This document shows positions 35,204-44,930 of a stretch of 64,000 nt of DNA, in pieces (the stretch's first letter is position 1; each line of letters opens with the position of its first letter). This DNA comes from an uncultured Sphingomonadaceae bacterium (GTDB taxonomy: Bacteria > Pseudomonadota > Alphaproteobacteria > Sphingomonadales > Sphingomonadaceae). A program made the translations under genes and the position numbers. Where the stretch lies: contig CANMBD010000004.1 of the NCBI GenBank assembly GCA_947495985.1, positions 124,001-188,000 on the forward strand, read 5' to 3'. The notes under the pieces were generated by a model that was given only the letters and a program-made list of their open reading frames with translations, was not told the origin of the DNA and made no database searches.

Positions 35204-37561
35204 ATGAAAATGCATCTGGCGGGTCGGGCGACTTATTTTGCAGCAGTGGTAACACCACTGATCCTCTTGTCAGCATGTGGTGGTGGAGGTGGCAGCGACG
35301 CCAGACCATCGCCAACGCCGGCACCTCCTACGACGGCGCCGACCCCCACGCCAACACCGACTCCAACGCCTACTCCCACTCCGACACCAACACCGACCCC
35401 TACGCCCCCAGCGACCAATTTCAACACTGCCGAATTTCGCCGGTCCGATGGCCCAACCCAGCATGGCGCGATATCCGCGTATAATACCGGCGCGACGGGC
35501 GATGGCATTATATTGGGCGTGATCGATAGCGGCTTGAACGCGAACAGTGCCGAATTTACCGGACGCATCCATCCCGATAGCGGTGATTTTGCAGGCACGC
35601 GCGGTATTGGCGATGAAGGCGGCCATGGATCGGCGGTGACATCCGTTGCCGCTGGCAGCAAGAATGACAGCGGAACCCACGGCATCGCTTTTGATACGGA
35701 TATTCTGGTGCTCCGCACCGACAGTCCGGGAAGCTGCGCGATGGATGATCCCGATGATCCGGATGATGACGGTTGCAGTCATAATAGCGGCGCGATCGCA
35801 TCGGCGATCAACCAGGCACGGGTTAGCGGTGCACGGGTGGTCAATATTTCCCTGGGCGGGCCGGATATCTCAAACAGTGTGCGCAACGCGGTTGCCAATG
35901 CCGCCGCCGCCGGGGTGGTCGTCGTCGTTTCTGCCGGAAATGACGGCACAGCCACACCCGATGGCTTTGCGGCGGGCATCGCCGACAGTGGCAACGGGCA
36001 TGTGATCATAGCAGGCTCTGTCGGAGCCAGCGAGAATATCTCGACATTCAGCAACCGCGCAGGAAGCCAGGCCGCCAACTATCTGGCGGCGCTGGGTGAG
36101 CGGGTGCGGGCCGATGACAATCAGGATACCGCTTTTCTGTGGAGCGGTACGTCTTTCTCCGCGCCGCAAATTTCCGGCGCGGTGGCGTTACTCGCGCAGG
36201 CTTTTCCCAATCTGACTGGTGCGCAGATCGTCGATCTTTTGTTCACCAGCGCACGTGATGCCGGTGATGCGGGAACTGACGCGATCTACGGCAACGGCGT
36301 GCTCGACATTGCCGCCGCCTTCCAACCGCAGGGACAAAGCTCTCTGGCTGGTAGCCGTCAGGAAGTCGATCTTTCTGCTGCCGGCGGCCAAACGTCTGCC
36401 GCAATGGGGGATGCCGCGCTGCAGGGGCAGAATGTCGGCGCGATCATATTGGATGGCTTTGACCGGGCCTTTGCGCTGAACCTCGCGCATGACCTGAAGG
36501 TGGCGGTGCCGGAATATAAGTTAACCGGCGCGCTGAGCGGGGACCGCCGTAATATGGTGGCATCGAGCGCGGGCATGCAGATAGCGGTAAATATCGGGCG
36601 TAATCCGGCCGGGTTGATCGGGCGCGATAATCTAACGCTGTCGGACAGTAACGCACGCAAGGCGCGTATGCTGGCGGCATCGGTGATGACACAGGTTTCG
36701 CCAGAGATGAAGGTCGCCTTCGGATTCCGGAAAAGCGCCAGCGGGCTGGTTGCGCAGATGCAAGGTGCAATCCGGCCGGCCTTTCTGGTTGCGCCAACGC
36801 CGGCGGGAGAGCGCGGCTTTACCGGGCAGGTCAAAAGCGCTCTGGCCATGCGGCACGAGATAGCAGGCTTTGGCTTGACCGCGAGCGCGGAAAGAGGGGT
36901 TGCTCGGGTGGATTCGGATGAAGATCGGCTGGATGACCTGATCGGAATGGACCGCCAACGCTACCGGTTTAGCGGGCTGGGTCTGGCGATTGATCGCCGG
37001 ATCGGTGCCGCGTCGCTCAGCATTGCCGCCAATTGGCTGAGCGAAGGCGACACGATTTTGGGCTCGCGTTTTGTCGACACTATCGGTGCGCGCGGCGCGC
37101 AAAGCTGGTTTGTCGATGGGCGTGCCGGATATGATATAGGCAATGGCTGGCGCGCCGGGGCAAGTTGGCGGCAAGGCTGGACGCAAGTGGATAGCGCTAG
37201 TCTGGTCACCGGCGGAACGCTGAAGACCTCCAGTTTTGCGGCTGATCTCAGTAAGACCGGGCTGTTCGGCACTTCCGACCAGATCGCGTTCCGCTTTGCC
37301 CAGCCGCTGCGCGTTTCATCGGGCGGGTTGAACCTCAACCTTCCGGTTGGTTACAGCTATGAAACCCTGCAAACCGAATTTGGTCAGCGGACGCTGAATC
37401 TGGCTCCGCAAGGCCGCGAACTGGTCAGCGAACTGGCTTATGCAACACCCTTATGGGGCGGTTATTTGAATACCAACCTATTTTGGCGGCAGGAGCCGGG
37501 GCATTTTGAAGCGCTCAATGATGATTTTGGCGCGGCGGTGCGGTTTCAGCTGAAATTTTGA
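35204..37561 (+). CDS. S8 subtilisin-like lipoprotein protease with C-terminal barrel-like region
   Basis: A 785-residue secreted protease. A signal peptide ends in a lipobox-like LLSAC (about residue 21-25), followed by GGGGG and a long alternating Thr-Pro linker (about residues 35-68). The subtilase domain has all three catalytic residues: Asp in LGVIDSGLN (about 107), His in [10 protein letters not shown] (about 142) and Ser in [10 protein letters not shown] (about 316). The C-terminal 330 residues are beta-rich and end in VRFQLKF with a terminal Phe, as in outer-membrane barrels, so autotransporter-type surface display is likely. A Cys-lipid plus autotransporter layout is less usual. Confidence 0.85.
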   Translation: MKMHLAGRATYFAAVVTPLILLSACGGGGGSDARPSPTPAPPTTAPTPTPTPTPTPTPTPTPTPTPTPPATNFNTAEFRRSDGPTQHGAISAYNTGATGDGIILGVIDSGLNANSAEFTGRIHPDSGDFAGTRGIGDEGGHGSAVTSVAAGSKNDSGTHGIAFDTDILVLRTDSPGSCAMDDPDDPDDDGCSHNSGAIASAINQARVSGARVVNISLGGPDISNSVRNAVANAAAAGVVVVVSAGNDGTATPDGFAAGIADSGNGHVIIAGSVGASENISTFSNRAGSQAANYLAALGERVRADDNQDTAFLWSGTSFSAPQISGAVALLAQAFPNLTGAQIVDLLFTSARDAGDAGTDAIYGNGVLDIAAAFQPQGQSSLAGSRQEVDLSAAGGQTSAAMGDAALQGQNVGAIILDGFDRAFALNLAHDLKVAVPEYKLTGALSGDRRNMVASSAGMQIAVNIGRNPAGLIGRDNLTLSDSNARKARMLAASVMTQVSPEMKVAFGFRKSASGLVAQMQGAIRPAFLVAPTPAGERGFTGQVKSALAMRHEIAGFGLTASAERGVARVDSDEDRLDDLIGMDRQRYRFSGLGLAIDRRIGAASLSIAANWLSEGDTILGSRFVDTIGARGAQSWFVDGRAGYDIGNGWRAGASWRQGWTQVDSASLVTGGTLKTSSFAADLSKTGLFGTSDQIAFRFAQPLRVSSGGLNLNLPVGYSYETLQTEFGQRTLNLAPQGRELVSELAYATPLWGGYLNTNLFWRQEPGHFEALNDDFGAAVRFQLKF

Positions 37562-37973
37562 ACTCCATGTCTATGTAAGAAATGCAGTGCCCTACCGTTG
37601 ATAGATTTGGAAGGGCTTCAAGCTTTGGCCATTCCGGTAGCGGAATTTTGAAGTGAGCGAATGCGCGTCGTAAGATAAAATCCAGCTCTTCATCATCAAT
37701 CCTGTAGAAGTTCCAAATCTGATCATCCCAATGGACTTCTAAATCCGTGTACTTATAGCCGCCTATTTCTTCGCGAACCCACGCAGCTATTTCACCATCT
37801 ACGCCTTGATTGTGAAATCGGGACACAAACTGGTCTTGACTAAGGTTGGGCCGGAGCTTTGATAATTTTAATTGATGGCGACGGATTCGCCTCTTCTCAA
37901 TCCACCACCAGAGTGCAACGACAAAAATTGCGAAGAAGATGAAGTAGACAAGACCTACCCAGTCCACAGGCAA
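37515..37973 (-). CDS. hypothetical single-pass membrane protein, possibly DUF1493-like
   Basis: A 152-residue protein with one N-terminal transmembrane helix (about residues 7-25), then a basic segment (WWWIEKRRIRRHQ) and a soluble domain. The pattern WNFYRIDDEELDFILRR followed by FKIPLPEW recalls DUF1493 small helical proteins, but this is only a resemblance. It begins with a TTG one base after the dxs stop and has no good ribosome-binding site; its end overlaps the convergent protease gene by 47 bp. A+T content is higher than in neighbours. Probably a recent acquisition. Confidence 0.6.
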   Translation of the reverse strand: MPVDWVGLVYFIFFAIFVVALWWWIEKRRIRRHQLKLSKLRPNLSQDQFVSRFHNQGVDGEIAAWVREEIGGYKYTDLEVHWDDQIWNFYRIDDEELDFILRRAFAHFKIPLPEWPKLEALPNLSTVGHCISYIDMEFKISAETAPPRQNHH

Positions 37974-39905
37974 CTAGGCCCGCGCGCCCGTTTCCTCTTC
38001 GACACTCGCGCTATTGTGGCGCAGCGCTTTTAGCACCGTATCGACAATGCCATCGGCATCGAGGCCAGCTTCGGCATATTGCACGTCCGGTTTATTCTGT
38101 TCCTGAAATGCATCCGGCAAGCGCATGGTGCGGATTTTGAGACCGGCGTCGGTCAGACCCGTGTCGGATGCCAATGTCAGGACATGCGCACCAAGGCCGC
38201 CAACGGAGGCCTCTTCGACGGTTACGGCCACCTCATGGGTAGTCAACAATTTGCGGATTAGTTCTTCATCCAGCGGTTTGGCGAAGCGCAGGTCCGCCAC
38301 CGTAGTGCTGAGCCCTTTGGCATCGAGACGGTCGGCGGCTTTCAGCGCCTCGCCGAGACGTGCACCGAGTGACAGGATGGCAACCTTGCTGCCTTCGCGT
38401 ACAATGCGGCCCTTGCCAATTTCCAGCTTTTCCAGCTTTTCCGGTATCTCCACGCCTGTGCCGTTGCCGCGTGGATAGCGGAAGGCAATCGGACCTTCAT
38501 CATATTCTACGGCGGTGTAGGTCATGTGTGCGAGTTCGGCTTCATCCGATGCAGCCATCACCACCATATTAGGCAAGGTCGCGAGATAGGTAATGTCGAA
38601 GGACCCTGCATGGGTGCTCCCATCCGCGCCGACTAGGCCCGCGCGGTCAATCGCAAAGCGTACTGGCAGGTTCTGGATCGCGACATCATGTACAACCTGG
38701 TCATAAGCGCGCTGCAGGAAGGTTGAATAGATTGCTGCAAAAGGTCGCATCCCTTGTGCGGCCAGACCAGCCGCAAAGGTCACGCCATGTTGTTCGGCAA
38801 TACCAACGTCAAAGGCGCGGTCGGGATGGGCCTGCGCGAATTTGTCGACGCCAGTGCCAGATGGCATGGCGGCTGTGATCGCGCAAATGCGCGGATCATT
38901 GTCAGCCAGCTTTGCCAGCGTTTCGCCAAAAACATTCTGATAAGCTGGTGGTCCGCCGCCCGGGCCCTTGTCCTGTTTGCCGGACACCACATCAAATTTG
39001 GCAACACCGTGATATTTGTCCGCTGCCGCTTCAGCAGGGCCATAGCCTTTGCCCTTTTGCGTAACACAATGGATCAGGACCGGCCCTTCTGCATTGTCGC
39101 GGACATTTTCCAGCACGGGGATTAACTGGTCCATGTTATGGCCATCAATCGGGCCGACATAATAGAAGCCCAATTCTTCAAATAGCGTACCGCCCATCGC
39201 CATACCGCGCGCATATTCTTCGGCTTTTTCCGTTGCACCATGCAGACGGCGAGACAGTTTCGCGGTAAGCTTGCTCGCAAACTTGCGGATGCCGAGATAT
39301 TCGCTGGAAGAAACCAGCCGCGCTAGATAACCAGAGAGACCACCCACGGGTGGTGCAATCGACATGTCATTATCGTTCAGGATCACAACCAGCCGGTTAC
39401 CTGCCGCCTGCGCGTTATTCATCGCTTCATAGGCCATGCCCGCGCTCATCGCGCCGTCGCCGATGACGGCAATGCCGCGACCTGGTTTGCCCGCCATCTT
39501 GTTGGCAACCGCAAAACCAAGAGCAGCGCTGATCGAGGTGGAGCTATGCGCTGCGCCAAAGGGATCATATTCGCTTTCGGTGCGCTTGGTGAAGCCGGAC
39601 AGCCCGCCGCCCTGACGCAGCGTGCGGATACGGTCGCGGCGGCCGGTGATGATTTTATGCGGATAGCATTGATGGCCGACGTCCCAGATCAGGCGATCTT
39701 CGGGCGTGTTGAATACATAGTGGATAGCAGCGGTCAACTCGACCACGCCCAGTCCGGCGCCCAGATGGCCGCCGGTGACGGAAACTGTGTCGATAACTTC
39801 GGCGCGCAGCTCATCGGCAAATTGCCTGAGTTGCTCCGGTTTCAATTTTCTCAGATCCGCTGGAAACGATACTGTATCCAGAAGCGGTGTTTTTGGATCT
39901 GGCAT
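37974..39905 (-). CDS. dxs: 1-deoxy-D-xylulose-5-phosphate synthase
   Basis: A 643-residue thiamine-diphosphate transketolase-like enzyme, the first step of the MEP isoprenoid pathway. Signatures are [17 protein letters not shown] (about residue 41), [12 protein letters not shown] (about 76), the ThDP-binding [16 protein letters not shown] (about 152) with [28 protein letters not shown] with the catalytic Glu (about 368), and [15 protein letters not shown]. The start at 39905 has GGGAG upstream; a longer frame to 40025 overlaps the Fur-family stop region and is not favoured. Confidence 0.96.
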   Translation of the reverse strand: MPDPKTPLLDTVSFPADLRKLKPEQLRQFADELRAEVIDTVSVTGGHLGAGLGVVELTAAIHYVFNTPEDRLIWDVGHQCYPHKIITGRRDRIRTLRQGGGLSGFTKRTESEYDPFGAAHSSTSISAALGFAVANKMAGKPGRGIAVIGDGAMSAGMAYEAMNNAQAAGNRLVVILNDNDMSIAPPVGGLSGYLARLVSSSEYLGIRKFASKLTAKLSRRLHGATEKAEEYARGMAMGGTLFEELGFYYVGPIDGHNMDQLIPVLENVRDNAEGPVLIHCVTQKGKGYGPAEAAADKYHGVAKFDVVSGKQDKGPGGGPPAYQNVFGETLAKLADNDPRICAITAAMPSGTGVDKFAQAHPDRAFDVGIAEQHGVTFAAGLAAQGMRPFAAIYSTFLQRAYDQVVHDVAIQNLPVRFAIDRAGLVGADGSTHAGSFDITYLATLPNMVVMAASDEAELAHMTYTAVEYDEGPIAFRYPRGNGTGVEIPEKLEKLEIGKGRIVREGSKVAILSLGARLGEALKAADRLDAKGLSTTVADLRFAKPLDEELIRKLLTTHEVAVTVEEASVGGLGAHVLTLASDTGLTDAGLKIRTMRLPDAFQEQNKPDVQYAEAGLDADGIVDTVLKALRHNSASVEEETGARA

Positions 39906-40034
39906 ATTTACTCCCTGTTTCGACCCAGTTTTAACGAACTTGGCCGATAATGTCGAACTTTCAGCAGAAAGCCCCTGAATATTTGCTGACGATGGATTGT
40001 AGACGACTTTATTCTTGGTCGTCAAAAATTGCCT

Positions 40035-40493
40035 TTAGCTGCATTTCTGGCAGATGCCACGCACTTCGATCACTGGCCGGATCGAGCTGAAACCCTGTTC
40101 CTGCGCCACGCCGCGCACTTTTGCCGACAGGACATCATCATCAATATGGGTCGCTTCTCCGCAGGTGTCGCAGACCAGGAACATGCAGTCATGCTCACAG
40201 CCGGGATGGCTGTTGGCGAGATAGGCATTGGCGCTTTCCACCCGCATGGCGAGGTTCTTGGCAACGAAAAGATCGAGAATCCGGTAAACGCTGTTGGGCG
40301 CAACGCGTTTACCGCGTGCGGCCGATACCAGCTCGGCTATGTCATAGGCCGAGGCAGGACGTGAAAAACCGGCTAGTGCTTCAAAAATCGCCGCTCGTGT
40401 ATCGGTCCATTTTTCGCCGGCAGCCTCAAGATTATGGCGCGCGGCATCAGCGAGAGACTCGCCGTGATGCTCATGATGATCATGTTTTCCCAT
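40035..40493 (-). CDS. Fur family metalloregulator, probably Zur
   Basis: A 152-residue Fur-superfamily repressor with a His-rich start (GKHDHHEHHGE), a winged HTH (PASAYDIAELVSAARGKRVAPNSVYRILD) and a metal domain with cysteine pairs: CEHDC near 100, CDTCGE near 109 and CQKC at the C-terminus (structural zinc). The His-rich tail, multiple Cys pairs and a nearby MerC-domain gene favour zinc (Zur) over iron sensing; this is inference. It reads toward dxs. Confidence 0.85.
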   Translation of the reverse strand: MGKHDHHEHHGESLADAARHNLEAAGEKWTDTRAAIFEALAGFSRPASAYDIAELVSAARGKRVAPNSVYRILDLFVAKNLAMRVESANAYLANSHPGCEHDCMFLVCDTCGEATHIDDDVLSAKVRGVAQEQGFSSIRPVIEVRGICQKCS

Positions 40494-40562
40494 GTTTGTG
40501 ATTTAGGGATTTTTGGGTGCGGGGGCAAGAGGAGGAGTAGAGGGGAGGTGTTTGTTGGATTC

Positions 40563-40807
40563 TTTATTTAACCTCAAGCGCCGGGCGGGCACATCCGTGC
40601 CCTTGGCTTTCCTCGCATAAGCTCGGGCGCGCAGTCGCGCTTGCCTCCGCTTCGCTTCGGATCAGCGCGACATTGAGGGCACGGTTTTACAGAACACCAT
40701 GGAGAGCATCGTCCGAGCACAGCGAGGCAAGGCCGACCGGCCGCCGCGCCTTATGGCGCGTAGCCAAGGCGACGGATGTCGCCGCCCGGCGCCTGAGGTT
40801 AAATAAA
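40563..40807. mobile_element. 245-bp MITE-like element with 26-bp terminal inverted repeats
   Basis: The left arm (40563-40588) and right arm (40782-40807) are inverted copies over 26 bp with one mismatch, beginning TTTATTTAACCTC. Just inside are two further hairpins built on the same words, GGGCACATCCGTGCCC on the left and GGCGACGGATGTCGCC on the right. The interior has no credible gene. The right end abuts the stop codon of the MerC-like gene. The gap between the Fur-family gene and that stop (40494-40807) holds nothing else apart from a purine-rich stretch. No clear target duplication was seen. Confidence 0.75.
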
Positions 40808-41215
40808 CTAATGCGTTGCGCGGTAGTTCAGGTCGTGGCCGAGTGCCAAAATCCCGACACCAACCATAGTGAACAGGATTTCTCCGCTGCCATGATCACC
40901 CTGATGGCCGATGGTAATCGCGCCTGCCATGATACCGAGGCCGAGACCGCCAATCGCCGCTGGCATGATAAAGCCATGATCCATTACGCCGCGACCCAAG
41001 GTGAAAAGGCCCAGGGCAATCGCTACGCCAATGCCGATTTCATGGACGATCGGATCAAGCAAAGCGCCCGCTGCCGATGACAGCAACGCGACAAATACCA
41101 TGGTCGAAATGCAATGGACCAGGCACAGACCAGAGACGAGCACCGCGATACGGTCCCACAATCCATCCTTGCCCAAAAGGCCGTCTTTGTTCCAAAGGTT
41201 CGACGTCGTAAACAC
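40808..41215 (-). CDS. MerC domain membrane protein
   Basis: A 135-residue protein with four transmembrane helices. The MerC-type site is in helix 1, VSGLCLVHCISTM (about residues 27-39, cysteines four apart), followed by ALLSSAAGALLDP and a late GHDLNY. MerC was named as a mercuric-ion carrier, but chromosomal MerC-domain proteins near Fur/Zur genes are thought to handle other metals. No mer genes are present. The stop codon coincides with the end of the MITE-like element. Confidence 0.82.
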   Translation of the reverse strand: MFTTSNLWNKDGLLGKDGLWDRIAVLVSGLCLVHCISTMVFVALLSSAAGALLDPIVHEIGIGVAIALGLFTLGRGVMDHGFIMPAAIGGLGLGIMAGAITIGHQGDHGSGEILFTMVGVGILALGHDLNYRATH

Positions 41216-41357
41216 GACTCAGCTATCCATTACATTGTTTATTTAATCCAGATATAGGCCGCCAAGTGTTAAGATACAACATATCATTCCAGAATATGTG
41301 CCAGTTTTTAGAGTGCAATACTTGTCAGGCAGTGGTTTTGGCATCACATAGCCGATC

Positions 41358-42428
41358 ATGAGCAGTATTGCGCAGTCTCAGACGCCTCTAAACGGGGCAT
41401 TGCAAAGTAGGCCGATAACGATTGCCAATTGGCTATTGTCGGTCGCTTTCCTCGTCTTCATCATGGTGATTGTCGGCGGTATCACGCGGCTGACCGAATC
41501 AGGTCTGTCGATTACCGAATGGAAACCGATCATGGGCGCGATCCCGCCTTTGAATGAAGCGGACTGGCTGTCGGAATTTGAAAAATACAAGCAGATCCCG
41601 GAATATATTGAAATTACCGGGCCGGCGGGCATGACGCTGGCGGATTTCAAATTCATCTATTTCTGGGAATGGGTGCACCGGCTGCTCGGCCGGGTCATTG
41701 GTTTGGCCTTTGCGCTGCCATTCCTCTATTTCGCAGTGAAACGGGCTATACCGGCTGGCTATGGCTGGCGCCTGACGGCCCTACTGTTTCTCGGCGGCCT
41801 GCAGGGTTTCATCGGCTGGTGGATGGTCAGCTCCGGTCTGTCAGAACTGACCGATGTCAGCCATTTCCGGCTTGCGACCCATTTGTTGATGGCTTTGTTC
41901 ATCCTTGCCTGTCTGGTCTGGACGGCGCTTGATTTGAAGCGCCTGGCTGGCGGCGCGGAAAAGCCGTCGCGTATGACCGGCTTCGGTCTGGCGGTCGCGT
42001 TCGTGCTCTTTTTGCAATTGCTTTTCGGCGCCTATGTGGCTGGCCTCAACGCGGGCTATGTCTCCAACACATGGCCGCTGATGAATGACCATTTTGTGCC
42101 CGAAGGCATCGACTTCACTTTCGGTGCATGGGCGGCGATAAACAATGACCCCTATCTCACACACTTCATTCATCGCTGGTGGGCGTGGGTCACGGTCGGC
42201 TTTCTGATTGTGCTGGCGCGCAAGGTTCGCGGACAATCCCGCATGGCATCCGTCGCCATTCACAGCGCGTTCGGCACCCAGATATTGCTCGGTATTGCGA
42301 CGGTGATGACCGGCATGGATATCACATTGGCGGTGCTGCATCAGGCCGTCGGCGCGCTGGTTGTTGCCTCGACCGCTTGGGGAATACATATATTGGGCCG
42401 TGATAATCCTGCTATAGTGAAGGCATGA
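41358..42428 (+). CDS. ctaA: haem A synthase (COX15/CtaA)
   Basis: A 356-residue membrane protein with eight transmembrane helices that oxidises haem O to haem A for cytochrome aa3 oxidase. The alphaproteobacterial COX15 signatures are visible: GGITRLTESGLSITEWKPI (about residue 39-57), FIYFWEWVHRLLGR with the haem-ligand His (about 99), and the second half HFIHRWWAWVTVG (about 275) with VLHQAVGALVVAS (about 330). Its end overlaps cutA by 4 bp. Confidence 0.95.
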   Translation: MSSIAQSQTPLNGALQSRPITIANWLLSVAFLVFIMVIVGGITRLTESGLSITEWKPIMGAIPPLNEADWLSEFEKYKQIPEYIEITGPAGMTLADFKFIYFWEWVHRLLGRVIGLAFALPFLYFAVKRAIPAGYGWRLTALLFLGGLQGFIGWWMVSSGLSELTDVSHFRLATHLLMALFILACLVWTALDLKRLAGGAEKPSRMTGFGLAVAFVLFLQLLFGAYVAGLNAGYVSNTWPLMNDHFVPEGIDFTFGAWAAINNDPYLTHFIHRWWAWVTVGFLIVLARKVRGQSRMASVAIHSAFGTQILLGIATVMTGMDITLAVLHQAVGALVVASTAWGIHILGRDNPAIVKA

Positions 42429-42748
42429 CCGACAAGCCGGCCCTGATCTACACAACATTCGGATCAAGCGCAGAAGCTCATCAGGTTGCCCGGACATTGC
42501 TGGACGAGCGTCTAATCGCCTGCGCCAATCATCTGGCACCAGCGGTTTCGCAATATATCTGGGAAGGGGAGCTTTGCGAGGAACGGGAATATCCGGTCCT
42601 GCTCAAAACCATGGAATCAGCGGCCAAAGCGACAATGGCACCGGTAAAAGCTTTACATAGTTACGACACGCCAGCGATACTATGTTGGTCAGCCGATGGC
42701 AGTGACGCCGACTATGCAAAATGGCTTGCCGGACAGATCGCGAAATAG
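42425..42748 (+). CDS. cutA: divalent-cation tolerance protein CutA
   Basis: A 107-residue CutA1 trimeric ferredoxin-like protein: TTFGSSAEAHQVARTLLDER at the N-terminus, LIACANHLAPAVSQYIWEG with the usual IACA-N motif (about residue 32-50), and HSYDTPAILCW (about 75-85). Roles in copper tolerance are genetic and the molecular function is uncertain. It is translationally coupled to ctaA. Confidence 0.93.
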   Translation: MTDKPALIYTTFGSSAEAHQVARTLLDERLIACANHLAPAVSQYIWEGELCEEREYPVLLKTMESAAKATMAPVKALHSYDTPAILCWSADGSDADYAKWLAGQIAK

Positions 42749-42789
42749 GAACGGTATCACTATACCCGTCAGCAAAGCCGCAGTTTCGC

Positions 42790-42818
42790 TTGACTTAACG
42801 GCAAAACACCGTCATTAG
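42790..42818 (+). promoter_or_regulatory. likely rplM-rpsI promoter
   Basis: TTGACT (42790-42795) and CATTAG (42813-42818) are separated by 17 bp, a good alphaproteobacterial housekeeping -35 with a weaker -10. The resulting leader of about 80 nt before rplM is followed by a strong AAAGGAG Shine-Dalgarno at about 42891-42897. L13 autoregulation through the leader is known in other bacteria but not visible here. Confidence 0.5.
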
Positions 42819-42905
42819 CGCCCCACTTCGCCGGGCTTTGCGCTCGGCTTTTATCATTTTGATTCGTCGCTCTCCCGAAAAGAGGGCTCCAAAGGAGTAA
42901 ATCCC

Positions 42906-43385
42906 ATGAAGGGTATCACCAAACAGACGCAGTCGGTCAAACCCGCAGACGTCGAAAAGAAATGGCATATTATTGATGCCGAAAATCTGGTTGTTGGCCG
43001 TGTTGCCACGATCATCGCCAACATCCTGCGCGGCAAGCATAAGCCAAGCTACACCCCGCACGTGGATTGCGGCGATCATGTCATCGTGATCAATGCTGGC
43101 AAAGTGAAGTTCACTGGCAACAAGACCAAGAACAAAATCTATTACAAGCACACCGGCTATCCCGGCGGTTTGAAAGAGCGCACAGCGGAAAAAGTCCTCG
43201 AAGGTCAGTTTCCTGAGCGTGTTTTGGAAAAGGCGGTTGAGCGCATGATTCCAAAAGGCCCGCTTGGCTTTGCGCAGATGCGTAACCTGCACCTCTTCAA
43301 TGGCACTGAGCATCCTTATGCTGGCCAAAACCCACAGCCGCTCGACGTGGCTTCCATGAACCGCAAGAACAAGGTGAGCGCATAA
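42906..43385 (+). CDS. rplM: 50S ribosomal protein L13
   Basis: A 159-residue L13 with the usual core: [20 protein letters not shown] (about residue 19-38), [39 protein letters not shown] and the C-terminal [20 protein letters not shown] short N-terminal extension ([12 protein letters not shown]) is typical of Alphaproteobacteria. It overlaps rpsI by one base (TAATG). Confidence 0.97.
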   Translation: MKGITKQTQSVKPADVEKKWHIIDAENLVVGRVATIIANILRGKHKPSYTPHVDCGDHVIVINAGKVKFTGNKTKNKIYYKHTGYPGGLKERTAEKVLEGQFPERVLEKAVERMIPKGPLGFAQMRNLHLFNGTEHPYAGQNPQPLDVASMNRKNKVSA

Positions 43386-43918
43386 TGTCTGATGTAAAAA
43401 CCGATCTCGCTGATCTTAAAGAAATTGCTGGCGATGTTGTGAACGACGCGCCTGCTGCTGAAGGCGGCGCAACCGATACAGCTGAGCCGCCCGTATCAAC
43501 CATGCCACTGCGCGAGCAGGAGCTGGATCAATATGGCCGCGCTTATGCGACCGGTCGCCGTAAAGATGCCGTTGCGCGCGTTTGGCTGAAGCCTGGCAAG
43601 GGCAAGATCACGGTCAACGGCCGCGATCAGGAAACCTATTTCGCACGTCCAACCCTGCGTCTGGTTCTCAACCAGGTTTTCGCAATTACCGATCGTGAAG
43701 GTCAATATGATGTTGACGTTACGGTCAAAGGTGGCGGTCTTTCCGGTCAGGCCGGTGCTGTGAAACATGGTATCTCGCAGGCCCTGACCAAATATGAGCC
43801 TGCTCTGCGCTCCACGGTTAAAGCGGCAGGATTCCTGACCCGCGATAGCCGTAAGGTTGAGCGTAAGAAATACGGTAAAGCGAAAGCGCGTAAGAGCTTC
43901 CAGTTCTCAAAACGCTAA
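43385..43918 (+). CDS. rpsI: 30S ribosomal protein S9
   Basis: A 177-residue S9. The conserved part begins near residue 50 ([18 protein letters not shown]) and ends with the basic tail [17 protein letters not shown] that reaches the P-site tRNA. Residues 1-45 are an acidic, Ala-rich extension ([15 protein letters not shown]) that most S9 proteins lack but many sphingomonads carry. The pair rplM-rpsI is closed by a TTCG-loop terminator. Confidence 0.97.
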   Translation: MSDVKTDLADLKEIAGDVVNDAPAAEGGATDTAEPPVSTMPLREQELDQYGRAYATGRRKDAVARVWLKPGKGKITVNGRDQETYFARPTLRLVLNQVFAITDREGQYDVDVTVKGGGLSGQAGAVKHGISQALTKYEPALRSTVKAAGFLTRDSRKVERKKYGKAKARKSFQFSKR

Positions 43919-43948
43919 ACCGCTATACCATATCCAAGTTTCGAAAAG

Positions 43949-43972
43949 GGCGGCCTTCGGGTCGCCTTTTTT
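43949..43972 (+). terminator. intrinsic terminator after rpsI
   Basis: GGCGGCC-TTCG-GGTCGCC forms a 7-bp stem (one G-U pair) with a stable TTCG tetraloop, followed by six T. It lies 30 bp after the rpsI stop. Confidence 0.9.
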
Positions 43973-44042
43973 ATGCCTTCTCCACGTTTGCTGCCGGGAT
44001 GCATTGAGCATGTTGTGATCGGGGCCAACAGGTACAAAAGAA

Positions 44043-44068
44043 AACAGGCCGGATCGCTCCGACCTGTT
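44043..44068 (-). terminator. hairpin, probable minus-strand terminator
   Basis: AACAGG and CCTGTT pair, extended after one mismatch by CGGA/TCCG around the loop TCGC. On the minus strand it is followed by TTTTCTTTTG, a fair terminator tail. It lies directly after a short protein-like reading frame that ends at 44075, with no intact gene before it. Confidence 0.5.
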
Positions 44069-44074
44069 CCCCTG

Positions 44075-44179
44075 TTATTCTGTGAATGTGACGACACTCA
44101 CTGAATCATCCGTTTCCCAGGTAGATGGCGGGTCACCATGGTTGATGGGAAACTTGTTTGTCGTTCCGAACAATGACCG
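44075..44179 (-). pseudogene. possible C-terminal remnant of a decayed gene
   Basis: In the 505-bp stretch 43919-44423 there is no intact gene. The minus strand, however, reads as a 34-residue protein-like tail (NKFPINHGDPPSTWE, then DDSVSVVTFTE) ending in TAA at 44075, just before a minus-strand terminator hairpin. Upstream the frame is closed by TGA, and another frame shows a second protein-like fragment (CPFFPIDNHSLVVSIQSE). This fits a frameshifted remnant; alternatively it is chance. The rest of the stretch is A+T-rich with nothing I can name. Confidence 0.3.
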
Positions 44180-44423
44180 TCAGTTTGGGGGTGGGGGGAC
44201 GCGTCATCATTCTGATTGGATGGATACAACCAAGCTATGGTTGTCAATTGGAAAAAATGGACATGCAAGTCGTTGCAAAAATGGCGTTTTTATCCCATTT
44301 GGCGATTAAGTTCATGAAAAAACTATGAATATTTTATGGGAATTGGTTTCACAAGAAAAGTGCCATCCCTTTGATATTATTTAGAAAAAATTTTGCTGCT
44401 ACTTGCGATTGGACTTCGGAACC

Positions 44424-44825
44424 TTAAACTAGCCCGAGTTTCGACAGTTCGCCAAGCATCTCGGCGGGCATTTCCTCGGCCCCTTCGGCGCCTTCGCCCA
44501 AATCAGGCGGTGCATCCTTTTCTTCCAGATAACGCCAGCCCTGATGCGCGCGGCGCGGTATGGTCTGGACCGCAATCAGCTTGGGTTCGAGCCGGATCCA
44601 TTGGCGGCCTTCGCCATTTTCCATGAAACCGATAATTGGACTGCGTCCGACGATCTTCTTCTGGTGAATCCAGTAGAGCGATCCGCCAATCATTTCGGCA
44701 TGACGCTTGGGCAGGTAACGCGTCGTCAGTCGAGCTTCACCCTGGTCCTTGTGCGATTCCAGCCAAGCCCGCAACGTCGCGGGACTCTCGCTGCGAAACG
44801 CGATTTTAGTCATGTTGAGCGGCAT
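44424..44825 (-). CDS. DUF1489 family protein
   Basis: A 133-residue soluble protein matching DUF1489, found throughout Alphaproteobacteria: TKIAFRSESPATLRAWLE at the N-terminus, TTRYLPKRHAEMIGGSLYW (about residue 34-52), GRSPIIGFME and the LEPKLIAVQTIPRRAHQGWRYL block (seen at about 79-100). No function has been established. It is monocistronic, divergent from a Fur-box-preceded gene. Confidence 0.87.
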   Translation of the reverse strand: MPLNMTKIAFRSESPATLRAWLESHKDQGEARLTTRYLPKRHAEMIGGSLYWIHQKKIVGRSPIIGFMENGEGRQWIRLEPKLIAVQTIPRRAHQGWRYLEEKDAPPDLGEGAEGAEEMPAEMLGELSKLGLV

Positions 44826-44930
44826 GGAGCTTATGTGTGGGGCGCGGCCGGATTAGTCAAGCGGCCTTCGGATTTGGGATGCCGCCTGCAGCCTCGAAAA
44901 CTCTATTCATCGCATAGTCGATATTTTTGT

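Noticed and set aside
35328-35415. Tandem short repeat as a possible CRISPR or satellite
   Set aside because: It is an in-frame Thr-Pro coding repeat with varied codons and no spacer structure.
35233-35801. Minus-strand frames with long Val-Gly repeats
   Set aside because: They are the reverse reading of the Thr-Pro linker codons of the subtilase.
40673-41080. Plus-strand frame across the MITE and the MerC gene
   Set aside because: Half lies in the repeat element and half is antisense to the membrane protein; no start signal.
41216-41357. Zur box in the MerC-ctaA gap
   Set aside because: Only a loose ACATAT-N9-ATATGT dyad is present, not the usual Zur palindrome.
44082-44309. A 75-codon plus-strand frame after rpsI
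   Set aside because: No ribosome-binding site or protein-like pattern; the minus strand reads more like a gene remnant.
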